Source: Zizania palustris (Eukaryota; Streptophyta; Magnoliopsida; Poales; Poaceae). Taken from it: a stretch of 64,000 bases of DNA. Each line of letters begins with the position of its first letter. The first letter of the stretch is position 1. The notes beneath the pieces were generated by a model that was given only the letters and a program-made list of their open reading frames with translations, was not told the origin of the DNA and made no database searches. Position numbers and translations under genes: made by a program. The stretch is from NCBI GenBank assembly GCA_019279435.1, contig JAAALK010000289.1, positions 85,343,023 to 85,407,022 of the forward strand, written 5' to 3'. Positions 54,461-64,000 of this stretch are shown one piece after another.

Positions 54461-54670
54461 GTTAGGGGGGCAGATTTTGATTGTCTTGCATATACTCATG
54501 GTGTGTGAAATTGCATTTACATCTTTTGCACTTATATGCCTGATTTTTCATGAAATCATGTCAGCTCAGCTCTATTTAATATGTCTGAAACATTATGTGC
54601 ATGATTTTTTTTCAAAATCAAATCATGCTCACTGCTTAGTCTTGAATCTAGCATGTTTAGGTAGGACTGC
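54461..54670 (+). other. 3' untranslated stub of D
   Basis: Matches 33070-33290 of F, including a purine tract (AGGGGGGCAG) just after pol. It ends at the E insertion point; ACTGC (54666-54670) is the presumed left target copy of E. Confidence 0.7.
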
Positions 54671-57600
54671 TGTCACGCCCCAATTTAATAAATCAGGACC
54701 TTTATTGAAATTCCAAAGAAAGTCAATAAACCAAGACGTTCATCAAGCGACCACGTACAATATGGGCAATCATCCATGGTTCGTAGACCGCATTATTACA
54801 AAAGTGAATGAAAGTGAAGAGAAACTATTAAAATCAAGAGTCCTAGATGAACGCCTCCTTCCAGTCTCGCCTTGACTGGGTCGCTACTCCAGACCTTCAT
54901 CCTCCTCGTGGTAGACGGGCTCTGATGGTGTAAGTCAACGGGGTGAGTACAGATGTACTCAGCAAGCCACCGAATGCAAATATAATGCAAGATAATAACA
55001 AGGGAGATAGTGGCTAATTTCGCGGAAGAAGCATAATTGTAAAGCATTAAAGGTGATCAATTTATTAGTACTGAAATGTAAACATGTGTATGCATCATCA
55101 TCTTCTAACTCGAGGAGTACGTTTTACCTCCTCGCACCACAGTCCTTACATGCCATGAATAACACAACCATTCAGATATTTGTAAACTAACTGCGAGTAG
55201 TCACACAACCCGCCCTTTACCGTGGGCTCAGCTTTTCGAAAAGATTAAATTACTCTGATCAGAGATGTACCACTGACCAGGCACACACTCATCACTTACA
55301 CCAAAGTGTAACGAGATGACCCATTTCACGGTAACTCCTGCCAAAACCTTCCATATGGTTCGCCTCGACTCAACAGCACCCTCTTATAGGTTTCGTATCG
55401 TGTCTCGACGCGTCGAGTTTCCACCATACCCCCCTTGAGCCTCGTCGGTACAAGGCGCCCTGAGGGCTAGCCCCTTGCCCCCTCCACTATGGTGCAGAGA
55501 GTCGGAGTGTTCCATACTTCCAGTTAGGACTTACCCATTAGACTTGTGGTTGGTACGGAAGTGCTTTGCAACAGATCCCGCAGACCGGTCCTTATAGTGC
55601 CCCGGGTGCGACCAACCAATGCCCTAGCTTGCACCCGGAACCCACCATACTTATAACATAGCCAACTCCAAACAGAGTCCAGAGACGAGAATAACGAGGA
55701 AATTCATATAACAGAATCAACTATCTACGACTCATTCTTTATATCCTATAGCAGTTGTGCCGGTACATTGGGCACTAGCTAATATAATATTTGTAGAGTG
55801 ACAAGGAGTTAAGGCTCAATAAGCATGGCTTGGGTTTGCACACAAGGACGGGGATCTAAGAAATATAAATGTAGGGCTTGATGTTTGACTAATGCAATAT
55901 TATCCTATGAGTTATAGCGATAGTTATAAAAACTGGGCTCAATGATGATCAACTATATCCACAAGAGGGGTCGATGACTTGCCTTGCTCAGCAAAGGGTG
56001 AAGGTGGAACCTCGGGATAGAACTTCGGCTCCTCGATGAACTCGTAGTCTTCTCGATACGGAAAAATAAACAATACATTCAATAAACAGATAAAAATCCA
56101 CCAAATAATAAACATACATGTTTATGGGTTTTATTATGTGAAATAAGGTTTTAATGTTCTGAAGTTTGGTGAAAAACAGTAAAACTTATCTTTTAAGGTT
56201 TTCCCTAATTTATTTTCTGAATTAATAATTTTAACCCAAATGGGTTTTTATTCATTTAATTGCTAAGATTATTTTGTGCCAAAGTAACATATTGTTTTTA
56301 TGGCATTAATGTGTAGAGAATAATATACTGAATTTAACAAAATTTGAATGGTGAAATTTGGAGTTAAAATGAGCAAGTTACAAATTTTCAAAGTTTAAAT
56401 CAATTTCTGGAATTTTATTTAAACAGAAAATGGGCTCTGGTCCACGGTGAGCCAGGCCCACAGTGGACCGCCGCACTGTGCGCGTGGACCAGATCAACCA
56501 GAGCCGTTGGATTTGGATCCGATGGCCAGGCGCAAGGCGGGACGGTTAAGTGAAAATGGACGGTCCAGATTAAAACGCGCGAAGGGTTATGACGTGGACG
56601 CACGAGATTGATCCAACGTTTTAAGTCACGATCGACGACTGAGAGGCCTCGATACCGCTTTGACCAGATGAATGCCCTAGATTAAGTCAAAGGGGGTTCT
56701 AATCCCAGCCGTTCATCGTGGATCGAGCGGCCGAGAGCCCGTACGGCACGACACGCGTCGGAGGGGGGTAACTACCCTTCATCTCCGGCGACGGCGGGGC
56801 TCGGGTGCGGCGGCGATGGTGGCGGCGAGGGCCTAGGGGCCTAGTTCTCGACGAAAACAGAAAGAGGAGAGTGAGGGGAGCGCTATGGTACCAGAGATGG
56901 CGACGGCGGACGACTGACGGCGACCGGCGGTGAGGGTAGACGACGAGGCTCCTCGGGTGCTCGTCGGCGACGATGATCTGGCGGGTTCCACGGCCAACAG
57001 AGGCAAGGCTGGTGATGGGTGGGAGGTGGCAATCACAGACGTGTCGTCGGCGAGGGCAGGGGAGGCTCGAGTCGCCGGCGAGGACTTGCCGGAGTTGAAA
57101 CAGAGATGGAGCCCGAAAATGGGAACGGGGCGCTCTGTTCTCGCTCGGGCTTGGGCTACGACGGTGTGGGAAGAGGGTGGCATCCACAGGGGTTTAAATA
57201 GAGGCTTGCCGGCGTCTAGATTGTAAGGAACCGAAGGGGTTCCCATGAACTCCGGCGAGAGCTTCCAAGCTTCGACCATGCTTCCATACATGGTAAAACG
57301 CGTCGAGTATAGATGGAAAGGGGGCGGCGGTGGTTGGGGAAGTGATCCGGGGCTAGATCGGGCGAATCGAGGCGGCCGGCGGCGAAACAGGGAAGGAGAT
57401 CGCCGGAGGGATGGAAGGGGCATCCCCTTCCATCGAGGAAGACGATCCCGACAGGTGGCCCCCACCTATCGGTGTGCGAGTGCGAGGAGGAGGGCGCCGA
57501 CACGCGGGGCCAGGTGGTCAGAGGGAGAGGGCCGTGAGGGTGAGGCTGTCAGGTGGGACCGAGACGGCCGCGGGCGGGGAGAGAGGAGGGGAGCGGCACC

Positions 57601-57956
57601 GACAGGTGGTCCCCACCTGTCAGTGACGCACGGCTGGGCTGGGCTGGGCTGGAGGCGAATTGGAGGTTGAGGCCCATTAGTAATTTAAATGCTTTTCCGA
57701 TTTAAAATAATTCTAGTAATTCATTTATTTGATTTAGGGTTGAATCACTGTTGATAAAAATTTGTAAAAAATCCTGAAATTATGTTTTGGCCTCCAGTTT
57801 ATCTCATAAAATTTTCAAGTTCAGATTTTGATTATTTCTCCTTGTTTGTCTTTAATAGGGCTCTTTTAGGGTTTTTCTTTAATAATAAAATTCAGAAATT
57901 CCCTTTATAATATATTTCTTTTATTTTTTTTCCTTTTTAAATCTTGGGGTGTTACA
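54671..57956 (-). repeat. 3' LTR of E (3.3 kb)
   Basis: Runs TGTCACGCCCC...GGTGTTACA, 3286 bp. Positions 56420-57670 are strongly GC-rich, bordered by AT-rich sequence. In the GC-rich part, the minus strand has a TATA-like TATTTAAA at 57200-57193 with a GC-rich leader downstream. Frames of up to 210 codons (57465-56833) lie in it and show no domain I recognise. A long LTR with a GC-rich core is usual in the Del/Tekay group. Confidence 0.88.
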
Positions 57957-57972
57957 ATCCTATCCCCCTTAC
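57957..57972 (-). other. Polypurine tract of E
   Basis: The minus strand reads TAAGGGGGATAGGAT directly before the TGTAACACC start of the 3' LTR, the expected plus-strand primer. Confidence 0.75.
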
Positions 57973-58035
57973 AGAGAATCTCGTCCTCGAGATTCGGATT
58001 AATCCTCGAATAGCTCAGGATGTTGTGCCTTGAGT

Positions 58036-58593
58036 TCATCTTCTTTTTCCCCATGTAGCTTCCTCTACGGGATGATTGCTCCACTGCACCTTGCAGAAGC
58101 GGAGGACTCGACTTCTGGTGGTCCTCTCTTTGACTTCCAATATCTTGACAGGCTTTTCCACGTAGGTCAGATCTTCCTGAACATCCAACTGCTGTAGGTC
58201 CACTTGCTCTGTAGGGACGCGAAGGCACTTCTTTAGTTGAGACACATGAAACACATCATGCACTCTGGTCAATGAGGGTGGCAGTTCCAACTGATAAGCA
58301 ACTTCGCCCTGGCGTCGAACAATGGGAAAGGGTCCAACGTATCGAGGGGCCAACTTTCCTCTCATGTTAAACCGTTGGGTACCACGGAGAGGCGTAACTC
58401 GAAGATAGACATGGTCTTCCTCTTCAAAGGCTAGGTCTCGGCGTCGATTGTCCGCGTAGCTCTTCTGTCGTGATTGGGTTGTCTTGAGCCGATCTCTGAT
58501 GATCCGTACCTTCTCTTCAGCTTCCCGAAGGATGTCTGTTCCAAATACTTGAGATTTACCGGTTTGATCCCAAAGGAGAGGCGTCCTGCACTT
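58036..58593 (-). pseudogene. pol: Integrase C-terminus and chromodomain of E
   Basis: The minus strand follows the integrase core across a stop (58594-58596, probably CGA-to-TGA): KCRTPLLWDQTG, RRRDLAFEEEDHVYLRVTPL, then MRGKLAPRYVGPFPIVRRQG (58365-58306), VHDVFHVSQLKKCLR and a chromodomain (VEKPVKILEVKER, VQWSNHPVEEATW; 58170-58050). The frame breaks just after EEATW. Chromodomains guide integration toward particular chromatin in this clade. Confidence 0.88.
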
Positions 58594-59492
58594 TCATCCG
58601 TATAGGGCTTCGAACAGGGACATCTGTAGACTGGCTTGATAGTTGTTGTTGTATGAAAACTCAGCGTACGGTAATCTTTTGTCCCAAGTTGCTCCAAAAT
58701 CCAAGACGCATGCCCGAAGCATATCTTCCAATATCTGATTCACCCTTTCAGTTTGTCCATCTGTCTGAGGGTGGTAAGCAGTACTGAAGTTCAGTCTCGT
58801 TCCCATCTCTTCTTGGAGGTTCTTCCAAAAACGAGAGGTAAACTGACTTCCTCTATCAGACACTATCTTCTTGGGCACTCCATGAAGACACACGATGCGG
58901 GCCATGTATAACTCTGCGAGCTTAGGTCCACTGAAGGTTGTCTTAACGGCTAGGAAGTGTGCTACTTTCATAAGCCGGTCAATGATTACCCAGATAGAGT
59001 CGTACCCAAGTTGGGTTTTTGGAAGTCCGGTGATGAAGTCCATTCTGATTTCTTCCCATTTCCATTCAGGCACTTTGAGTGGCTGTAACAGTCCTACAGG
59101 TCTCTGATGCTCTGCCTTTACCCTTCTGCAGGTATCACATTCGGCGACGAACTGAGCAATCTCTCTCTTCATGCTAACCCACCAATCGTGTTCCTTCAGG
59201 TCTTGGTACATCTTGGTACTCCCGAGATGGATGGAGTATAAGGTATCATGGGCTTCCTTAAGGATAAGGGTTTTTATCTCGGGTTTATCTGGCACACATA
59301 TCCGGGTTCCAAACCATATGGTGCCATCTTCGTCTTCCGAAAATCCTGGGGCTTTACCTTGTCTCATGTTCTCTTTAATGGCGACTATATCCGGATCCTC
59401 CAACTGAGATTCTCAGATTTGCTCGAACAAGATAGGTCGGGTTTCCAGGGTGGCTACATATGCTCCTGTGGTTAATCCAAGGTTTAATTTTT
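58594..59492 (-). pseudogene. pol: Integrase core of E
   Basis: Read on the minus strand after the MITE: a short linker (TTGAYVATLETRP), a stop near 59416, the zinc region (H..H, then CDTCRRVKAEHQRP), and the DDE core with MDFITGLPK (~59045), SDRGSQF (~58860) and the final E in TDGQTERVNQ (~58750). The open piece 59403-58594 is 269 codons. It is separated from RNase H by the MITE at 59493-59776. Confidence 0.9.
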
Positions 59493-59776
59493 GGGAAATT
59501 TGGATCCATGCCATTACAATTTTGCGACTTTAAAGAAATGTCATTACAATTCACGTATTTAGATTCATGCCACTACAAATTTAGAGAACTCCAAATTATA
59601 CCATTTCTAAATTTATAGAATTCCGAAATATGCCATTACAATTTTAGAGAAATCTAAAATATGCCATTAGATTTTGTGAGAGCTGCAATTTCGAAATGGC
59701 ATATATCCAAATAGATGAATTGTAGTGGCAAAGTTCCAAAGCACGGTAATTGTAATGACATATATCTAAAAAACCC
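59493..59776. mobile_element. Mutator-like MITE in pol of E
   Basis: 284 bp, AT-rich, without coding capacity. Ends GGGAAATTTGGATCCATGCC and, reverse-complemented, GGGTTTTTTAGATATATGTC, with CATTACAAT or TCATTACAAT shared after them, giving imperfect terminal inverted repeats of ~28 bp. It is flanked by a perfect 9-bp duplication TTAATTTTT (59484-59492 and 59777-59785). Nine bases is typical of Mutator-type transposons. Internal copies of 'gccattacaa' recur several times. Ignoring it and one duplicate rejoins E's pol in frame. Confidence 0.82.
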
Positions 59777-60475
59777 TTAATTTTTCCATCTCCTTATATA
59801 GCAAAGGCGCGTGATCCTGAATTATGATGGCGGTGCAATATCCATTATGACTTAATGCATCAGCTACCACATTGGCTTTTCCGGGGTGGTAGTGAATACC
59901 TAAGTCGTAGTCCTTTATTAATTCTAACCATCGCCTTTGCCTCAGATTGAGGTTCGGCTGCGTGAAGATGTACTTCAAACTCTTGTGATCCGTAAAGATT
60001 TCGCAGCGGTTTCCGACCAAATAGTGCCTCCATATCTTAAGAGCGTGCACTACAGCGGCCAATTCCAAGTCATGTGTCGGGTAGTTCAACTCATGAGGTC
60101 TCAACTGACGTGAGGCGTATGAAATCACCTTCCCGTCTTGCATGAGAACACATCCCAATCCTTGGCGAGATGCGCCGCAATAAACATGGAAATCCTTCTT
60201 GATATCTGGTAGGGTCAGTATGGGTGCAGACACCAGCCGGGTCTTGAGGGTGCGGAAACTTTCCTCGCATTCGGGAGTCCATTCAAACTTCTCTCCCTTC
60301 TGTAATAACTTGGTCATAGGCTTGGCTATCTTGGAAAAATTCTCGATAAACCTCCGATAATACCCAGCCAAACCCCGTATCTCTGATACATTTGTGGGGG
60401 CAGCCAATTCGTAACTGCTTCTACGGTGGCACGGTCTACTGTGATACCTTGCGCAGAATGATGTGTCCAAGGAAC
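59777..60475 (-). pseudogene. pol: RNase H region of E
   Basis: Minus-strand frame 60470-59766: a connection domain (GLAGYYRRFIENFSKIAKPM), then RNase H with YCGASRQGLGCVLMQ, YASRQLRPHE, DLELAAVVHALK, IFTDHKSLKYIF and NVVADALS. The frame joins RT only after two single-base deletions (~60430-60460), and downstream it runs into the MITE after LLYKEMEK. Confidence 0.9.
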
Positions 60476-61095
60476 TTTACTTCTGCCGTCCAAAATTTAC
60501 ACTTGTTGTGCTTGGCATACAACTGGTGTTCCCTTAGCTTGCCTAGGGTTAACCGGAGATGAGTCTCGTGCTCTTTCTGATCCTTGGAATAAATGAGGAT
60601 GTCGTCTATAAAGACCACGATGAATTTGTCCAAATACTCCATGAACACCTTATTCATCATGTTCATAAAGAAAGCAGGGGCATTGGTCAATCCAAAGGAC
60701 ATAACAATACACTCATATAATCCATAACGGGTGGTAAAAGTCGTCTTGGGTATATCCTCTTCTCGAATCCTTAGCTGATGATAACCGGACCGCAGGTTGA
60801 TCTTAGAAAATATCGTAGCTCCTTTCAGCTGATCAAAAAGATCATCGATCCTAGGTAATGGGTACTTATTCTTGATGGTTACTTCATTCAAAGCGCGGTA
60901 ATCCACACACATTCGCTTAGCCTTGTCTTCTTTCTTCTCAACGAAGATGACGGGGGCTCCCCACGGTGATGTACTTGGTCTGATGTAGCCTTTCTTCTCA
61001 AGATCCTCAAACTGCTGCTTCATCTCAGCTAACTCATTGGCGGCCCTCCAGTATGGTCGCTTGTAAATAGGGGTGGTCCCGGGCACCAAATCAAT
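60476..61095 (-). pseudogene. pol: Reverse transcriptase of E
   Basis: Open from 61089 to 60436: IYKRPYWRAANELAEMKQQF, APVIFVEKKEDKAKRMCVDY, KINLRSGYHQLRI, YLDKFIVVFIDDILIYS (FIDD at ~60608) and KCKFWTAEVKFLGH. The upstream frame is cut from protease by a TGA (61096-61098) and the downstream end by two single-base deletions. Confidence 0.92.
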
Positions 61096-62760
61096 TCAGA
61101 ACTCGATGTCCCTCTTGGGTGGCATCCCGGGTAAATGCTCCGGAAATACGTCCAGGTATTCGCAGACTACTGGTATTTCTTCCAAGGTAATCTGATGCAG
61201 TCTTGTTTTTCTGAACTTCAGACTTGGCATCTGAAATGTGACGGCAGTCCCTCCTTCACTGATCACAGTTACTTGTCTTTGGGAACACCTGATTACTCCT
61301 TGGTGTTTATTGAGCCAATCCATTCCTAAAATGAGATCCAAGCCTTGGCATTCTATAAGGATGGGGTCGGCCCAAAATATGGTGTCGTGGATATCTATCC
61401 ATATCCTTGGGCTATAGGTTAGGGCTAGGGTTTGTTTTCCAGGGGTGACTATTTGCACGGCTCTTGGTAGTTCCTTTATGCTTAGGTTGTTCTTTTCCAC
61501 AAAAGCAGTTGATATGAAGGAGTGCGTAGCTCCAGTGTCAAATAAAACCACCGCAAGTGCTGAATGTACTAAGAACTTACCCATCACGATCTCGGGTGCG
61601 GCCTGGGCTTCATCGGCAGTGACGTGGTTGACTCGGGCGCGGATGGCGGGGTTTGCTGCAACTCCTTGAGCACGCTTGGGATGGGGGCACGAATTAGAGT
61701 AATGCCCCTCCTGGCGGCAGTTAAAACATACCACAGGCTTGCCGTGCTTGTCGCGCAGAACCTCTGTCTTCTTTGCCGGGGCGGGTGGTGTGGCAGGTGC
61801 GGTGGGAGCGGGGCGAGGTTGTCCGGTTCCAGTGTTGGCGGCGGGTGGTACTGAACGATACACCGGGCGGGGATGGTATTGTGGCGCCGATGGAGGAGGT
61901 GTGAAACGGGGCCTCTGTGCCATGCCCTGGTTTTGCCTAAAGGCAATCATCCTCTTTTTCTTCAGGTCGACCTTGTTCTGTTGGGTCTCCTGAATAATAG
62001 CTTTGTTCACCAGCTTTTGAAAGCTGGTATAATCTCCAGAGATGAGTTGAAGGGACAACTCATCCTTCAGTCCCCGAAGGAACATGGACTAACTGGCCGC
62101 GTCTGTACGGACTTCTTCAGGCACGTACCGGGCCAGTCGATTGAACTCGTGTAAATATTCTGTTACGGACCTGCTCCCCTGCTGCAGGTCCCGGAACTCC
62201 TACTGCTTCTGTGCAATGACGCCGTCGGGGATATGAGCGGCACGGAAGGCATCTGAGAACTCCGCCCAAGTATGGACGTGTCCCTCAGGCAGGGTCTCGC
62301 GCAGGTTGTCCCACCATTCTGCGGCGGGTCCTTGGAGTTGGTGGGCAGCAAAAACTACCTTTTCCTGCTCAGTGCAGGTCAGTAGGTCTAGCTTCTTTGC
62401 GATATTCCTCAACCAATCCCCAGACTCCATGGGGTTGGTTGTGCTTGAAAAGGTTGGTGGGTGCACTCGGAGGAATTCCGAGAGTTGGGAGGCGAGAGCG
62501 GAGGCTGGAGTGGCAGGTCGTGGCAGCTCGGGCTTTTGGTGAAGGCTGAAGAAGTGAGCCTGTTGCTCTTGCATCTTCTGCTGCTGTTGTTGCATCTGGT
62601 TTAATAGTGTCGCGACCAACTGGTTCTGAGTGGCCATCATTTCAGCCACCGTGGGGTGGTTGGCGACTGGGGCTTCCCTCTGCCCAGTTGCTCCCCACTG
62701 TGGTAAGTTACCATTTTCCCCTCCATTCTAGGGAGCGTCAGAGCCTTGAGTGTTGGTCAT
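61096..62760 (-). pseudogene. gag: gag and protease of E
   Basis: Probable start ATG 62760 (MTNTQGSDAP), interrupted by a TAG ~11 codons in. The open piece 62649-62200 has a Gln-rich start and a retrotransposon gag domain (DWLRNIAKKLDLLTCTEQE). TAG ~62200 and TAG ~62088 follow, then 62085-61096: MFLRGLKDELSLQL, a CX2CX4HX4C knuckle (CFNCRQEGHYSNSC, ~61728-61687) and protease with VLFDTGATHSFIS (~61545). All pieces share one frame with RT, so only nonsense changes, no shifts, break this part. Confidence 0.9.
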
Positions 62761-62941
62761 CCTGAAGTTTCCAAAATAAACAACATCTCTTTAGGGGAAA
62801 ATGCTAAGCTTTATTTCAGAAAGGGTCGTTCTTGCGATTACATTTATTGTCTTTTAATTCTTCACTCATGCCTTATATTTGACATGAGTGATAATACAAT
62901 CCAAAACAATAAAAGGAAACAATCAATCAAAAATTCTATGT

Positions 62942-63754
62942 CTATGGCAACTCAGGGGACGGCTCGATCATGGGCTCGACGGAAACAGTCGGGGTCGTGG
63001 AACTGGAGGGTCCGGCGGGTGGTGCACTGCGTGAAATCCTCTTGGGTCTCACGGTGGGAATCCGAAGCGATTTCTTCTTGCGGGGTGGAAGGGGTGCGAT
63101 CTCCTCGATGTCCTTCTTCAACTCTTTGAGCTGGTGACGTAGCTGGGTGTTGACCATGGCGCCTTGGCGTAGAAGCTCATTCTAACGCCTCAACTCCTCT
63201 ACCTCGAGGGTCAACTGGGGGTTCTGCTGGACCTGTTGACTAAGCTCAGCATTCTCACGGTTCAAGTTCTCCGAGGTATGGCGGGAGAAGTCGATGGTGT
63301 CGTGCTGGCTGTTTGCGTCGAGAATGGCCTCTGTGTGGAGGTGGTCCATGGCCTCCAAAAGCCTCATGGTGCGGGCGATGGCGGAATTGCTCTATGTGAG
63401 GGGGCTGATGTAGATGCTGCGGTGACTCCCTGGTGTGCGCATGGGCATGACGCGGTAGACGGTGTCGCGGAGGTGGCAATCGTAGACCAGACGAAGCTCG
63501 ACGAGGGCCTGAAGTGTGGCGCGCTGACTGGCCACCACGAATGAGGGTCCTCCGACTCCATGGGTGTAGAAGGGAGGCTGCGTGGGGGAGGAGCGGATGA
63601 CAACCGTGACCTCACAGTAGCTCTTGCTCGCATCGGGAAAGATCGCGTGGAACGCGGGCTCATGGTAAAATCCCAAGAAGTCGACGAGCACGCGAAGTTC
63701 GCGGATGAATCCGGCCTCGTCACGAAGAGTCCCGCTCATGGTATGGACCGGCAT
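62942..63754 (-). pseudogene. orf0-like frame between the 5' LTR and gag of E
   Basis: One minus-strand frame of about 271 codons (63754-62942), interrupted by only two stops (~63389 and ~63180). N-terminal ~120 residues look globular (RELRVLVDFLGFYHEPAFHA, PSFVVASQRATLQALVELRL). The middle is a probable coiled coil (ENLNRENAELSQQVQQN). The end is basic (PPRKKKSLRIPTVRPKR), then Ser/Pro-rich. It ends 182 bases before the gag ATG. I recall rice gypsy families RIRE3/RIRE8 being described with an extra 'orf0' here; homology is not checked. Function unknown. Confidence 0.65.
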
Positions 63755-63874
63755 CTACAAAGAGAGAAATTTTTTGTGAAAATCTCAGAAGATGAGAGGA
63801 TAAGTATTTTTGTACGAAAATATGGTTAATATAAGTCCTAGGGTCAGGTCTGTTTGGCTTCCTACAGTCAAGTC

Positions 63875-63887
63875 GGCTCTGATACCA
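63875..63887 (-). other. Primer binding site of E (initiator tRNA-Met)
   Basis: The minus strand reads TGGTATCAGAGCC three bases inside the 5' LTR. Confidence 0.88.
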
Positions 63888-63890
63888 TCT

Positions 63891-64000
63891 TGTCACGCTC
63901 CGATTTAATAAATCAGGACCTTTATTGAAATTCCAAAGAAAGTCAATAAACCAAGACGTTCATCAAGCGACCACGTACAATACGGGCAATCATCCACGGT
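63891..64000 (-). repeat. 5' LTR of E (partial)
   Basis: Matches 54671-54780 with four differences; continues beyond the window. Confidence 0.92.

Larger units (their letters stand above)
46780..54670 (+). mobile_element. Element D: decayed SIRE-type Ty1-copia, truncated by E
   Basis: 5' LTR 46780-48776 (TGAGAAACC...CCAACA), PBS, gag and pol in the same order as F and closely similar in sequence, but with many stops and shifts. It is inserted in the LTR of G; the presumed left target copy is TCCTT (46775-46779). Its 3' UTR is cut at 54670 by E, and the 3' LTR would lie beyond E, off the window. Confidence 0.9.
54671..64000 (-). mobile_element. Element E: chromodomain Ty3-gypsy (Tekay/Del type), runs off the window
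   Basis: Minus strand. The left LTR 54671-57956 is the 3' LTR; the right LTR starts at 63891 and continues off the edge. The first 110 bp of the two differ at four positions (~3.6%). Order in its own sense: 5' LTR, PBS, orf0-like frame, gag, protease, RT, RNase H, integrase, chromodomain, polypurine tract (TAAGGGGGATAGGAT), 3' LTR. It is inserted in the 3' UTR of D. gag-pol is broken by several stops, two single-base deletions and a MITE. Confidence 0.93.

Noticed and set aside
56699..57465. GC-rich minus-strand frames of 162 and 210 codons in the E LTR, possibly a host gene
   Set aside because: They lie wholly inside an LTR, overlap each other in different frames and have low-complexity Pro/Arg/Ser content. 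No recognised domain.

Overview
This window is a stack of nested LTR retrotransposons from a plant nuclear genome, almost certainly a grass. Reasons: SIRE/Maximus-type Ty1-copia elements with ~2 kb LTRs, Tat-type Ty3-gypsy elements with second (plant-specific) RNase H domains and antisense genes, and a chromodomain (Tekay/Del-type) gypsy with a 3.3 kb LTR. I found no ordinary host gene, rRNA, tRNA gene or CRISPR array. The species cannot be named from the sequence alone.

Layout. The oldest layer is a decayed copia element on the minus strand (G: 85-4414, its 5' LTR resuming at 45518-46779). Element B (4415-45517, minus strand gypsy, TSD GACTT) split G's LTR. Three insertions split B: A (5994-17624, plus strand Tat gypsy, TSD GTAAC), H (18230-19880, probable solo copia LTR, minus strand) and C (22633-42525, plus strand Tat gypsy, TSD GGGAA/GTGAA). 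C was in turn split by F (25394-36209, plus strand copia, TSD GCTGT). To the right, copia D (from 46780, plus) is inserted in what remains of G's LTR. D is cut at 54670 by gypsy E (54671 to beyond 64000, minus), and E's pol carries a 284 bp Mutator-like MITE (59493-59776). Positions 1-84 are the end of another B-family LTR inserted in G.

Relative ages read from LTR pairs agree with the nesting: B ~14% (first ~200 bp only), C ~6.4%, A ~1.2%, F ~0.05% (one substitution and two 1-bp indels in ~1980 bp). F has open gag and pol and is the best candidate for a recently active element.

Most notable biology. (1) A and C each carry, between pol and the 3' LTR on the opposite strand, an antisense gene that reads as five exons with short GT-AG introns and its own TATA box. 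The first three intron positions and phases match in both, although the two copies are strongly diverged. (2) B carries a different antisense cargo, a decayed plant-mobile-domain-like gene, and lacks recognisable RT/RNase H/integrase. (3) In all three copia copies (F, D, G) gag and protease are in the same frame separated by one UAG at the same place, which suggests programmed stop readthrough. (4) E has a long open frame (orf0-like) between its 5' LTR and gag.
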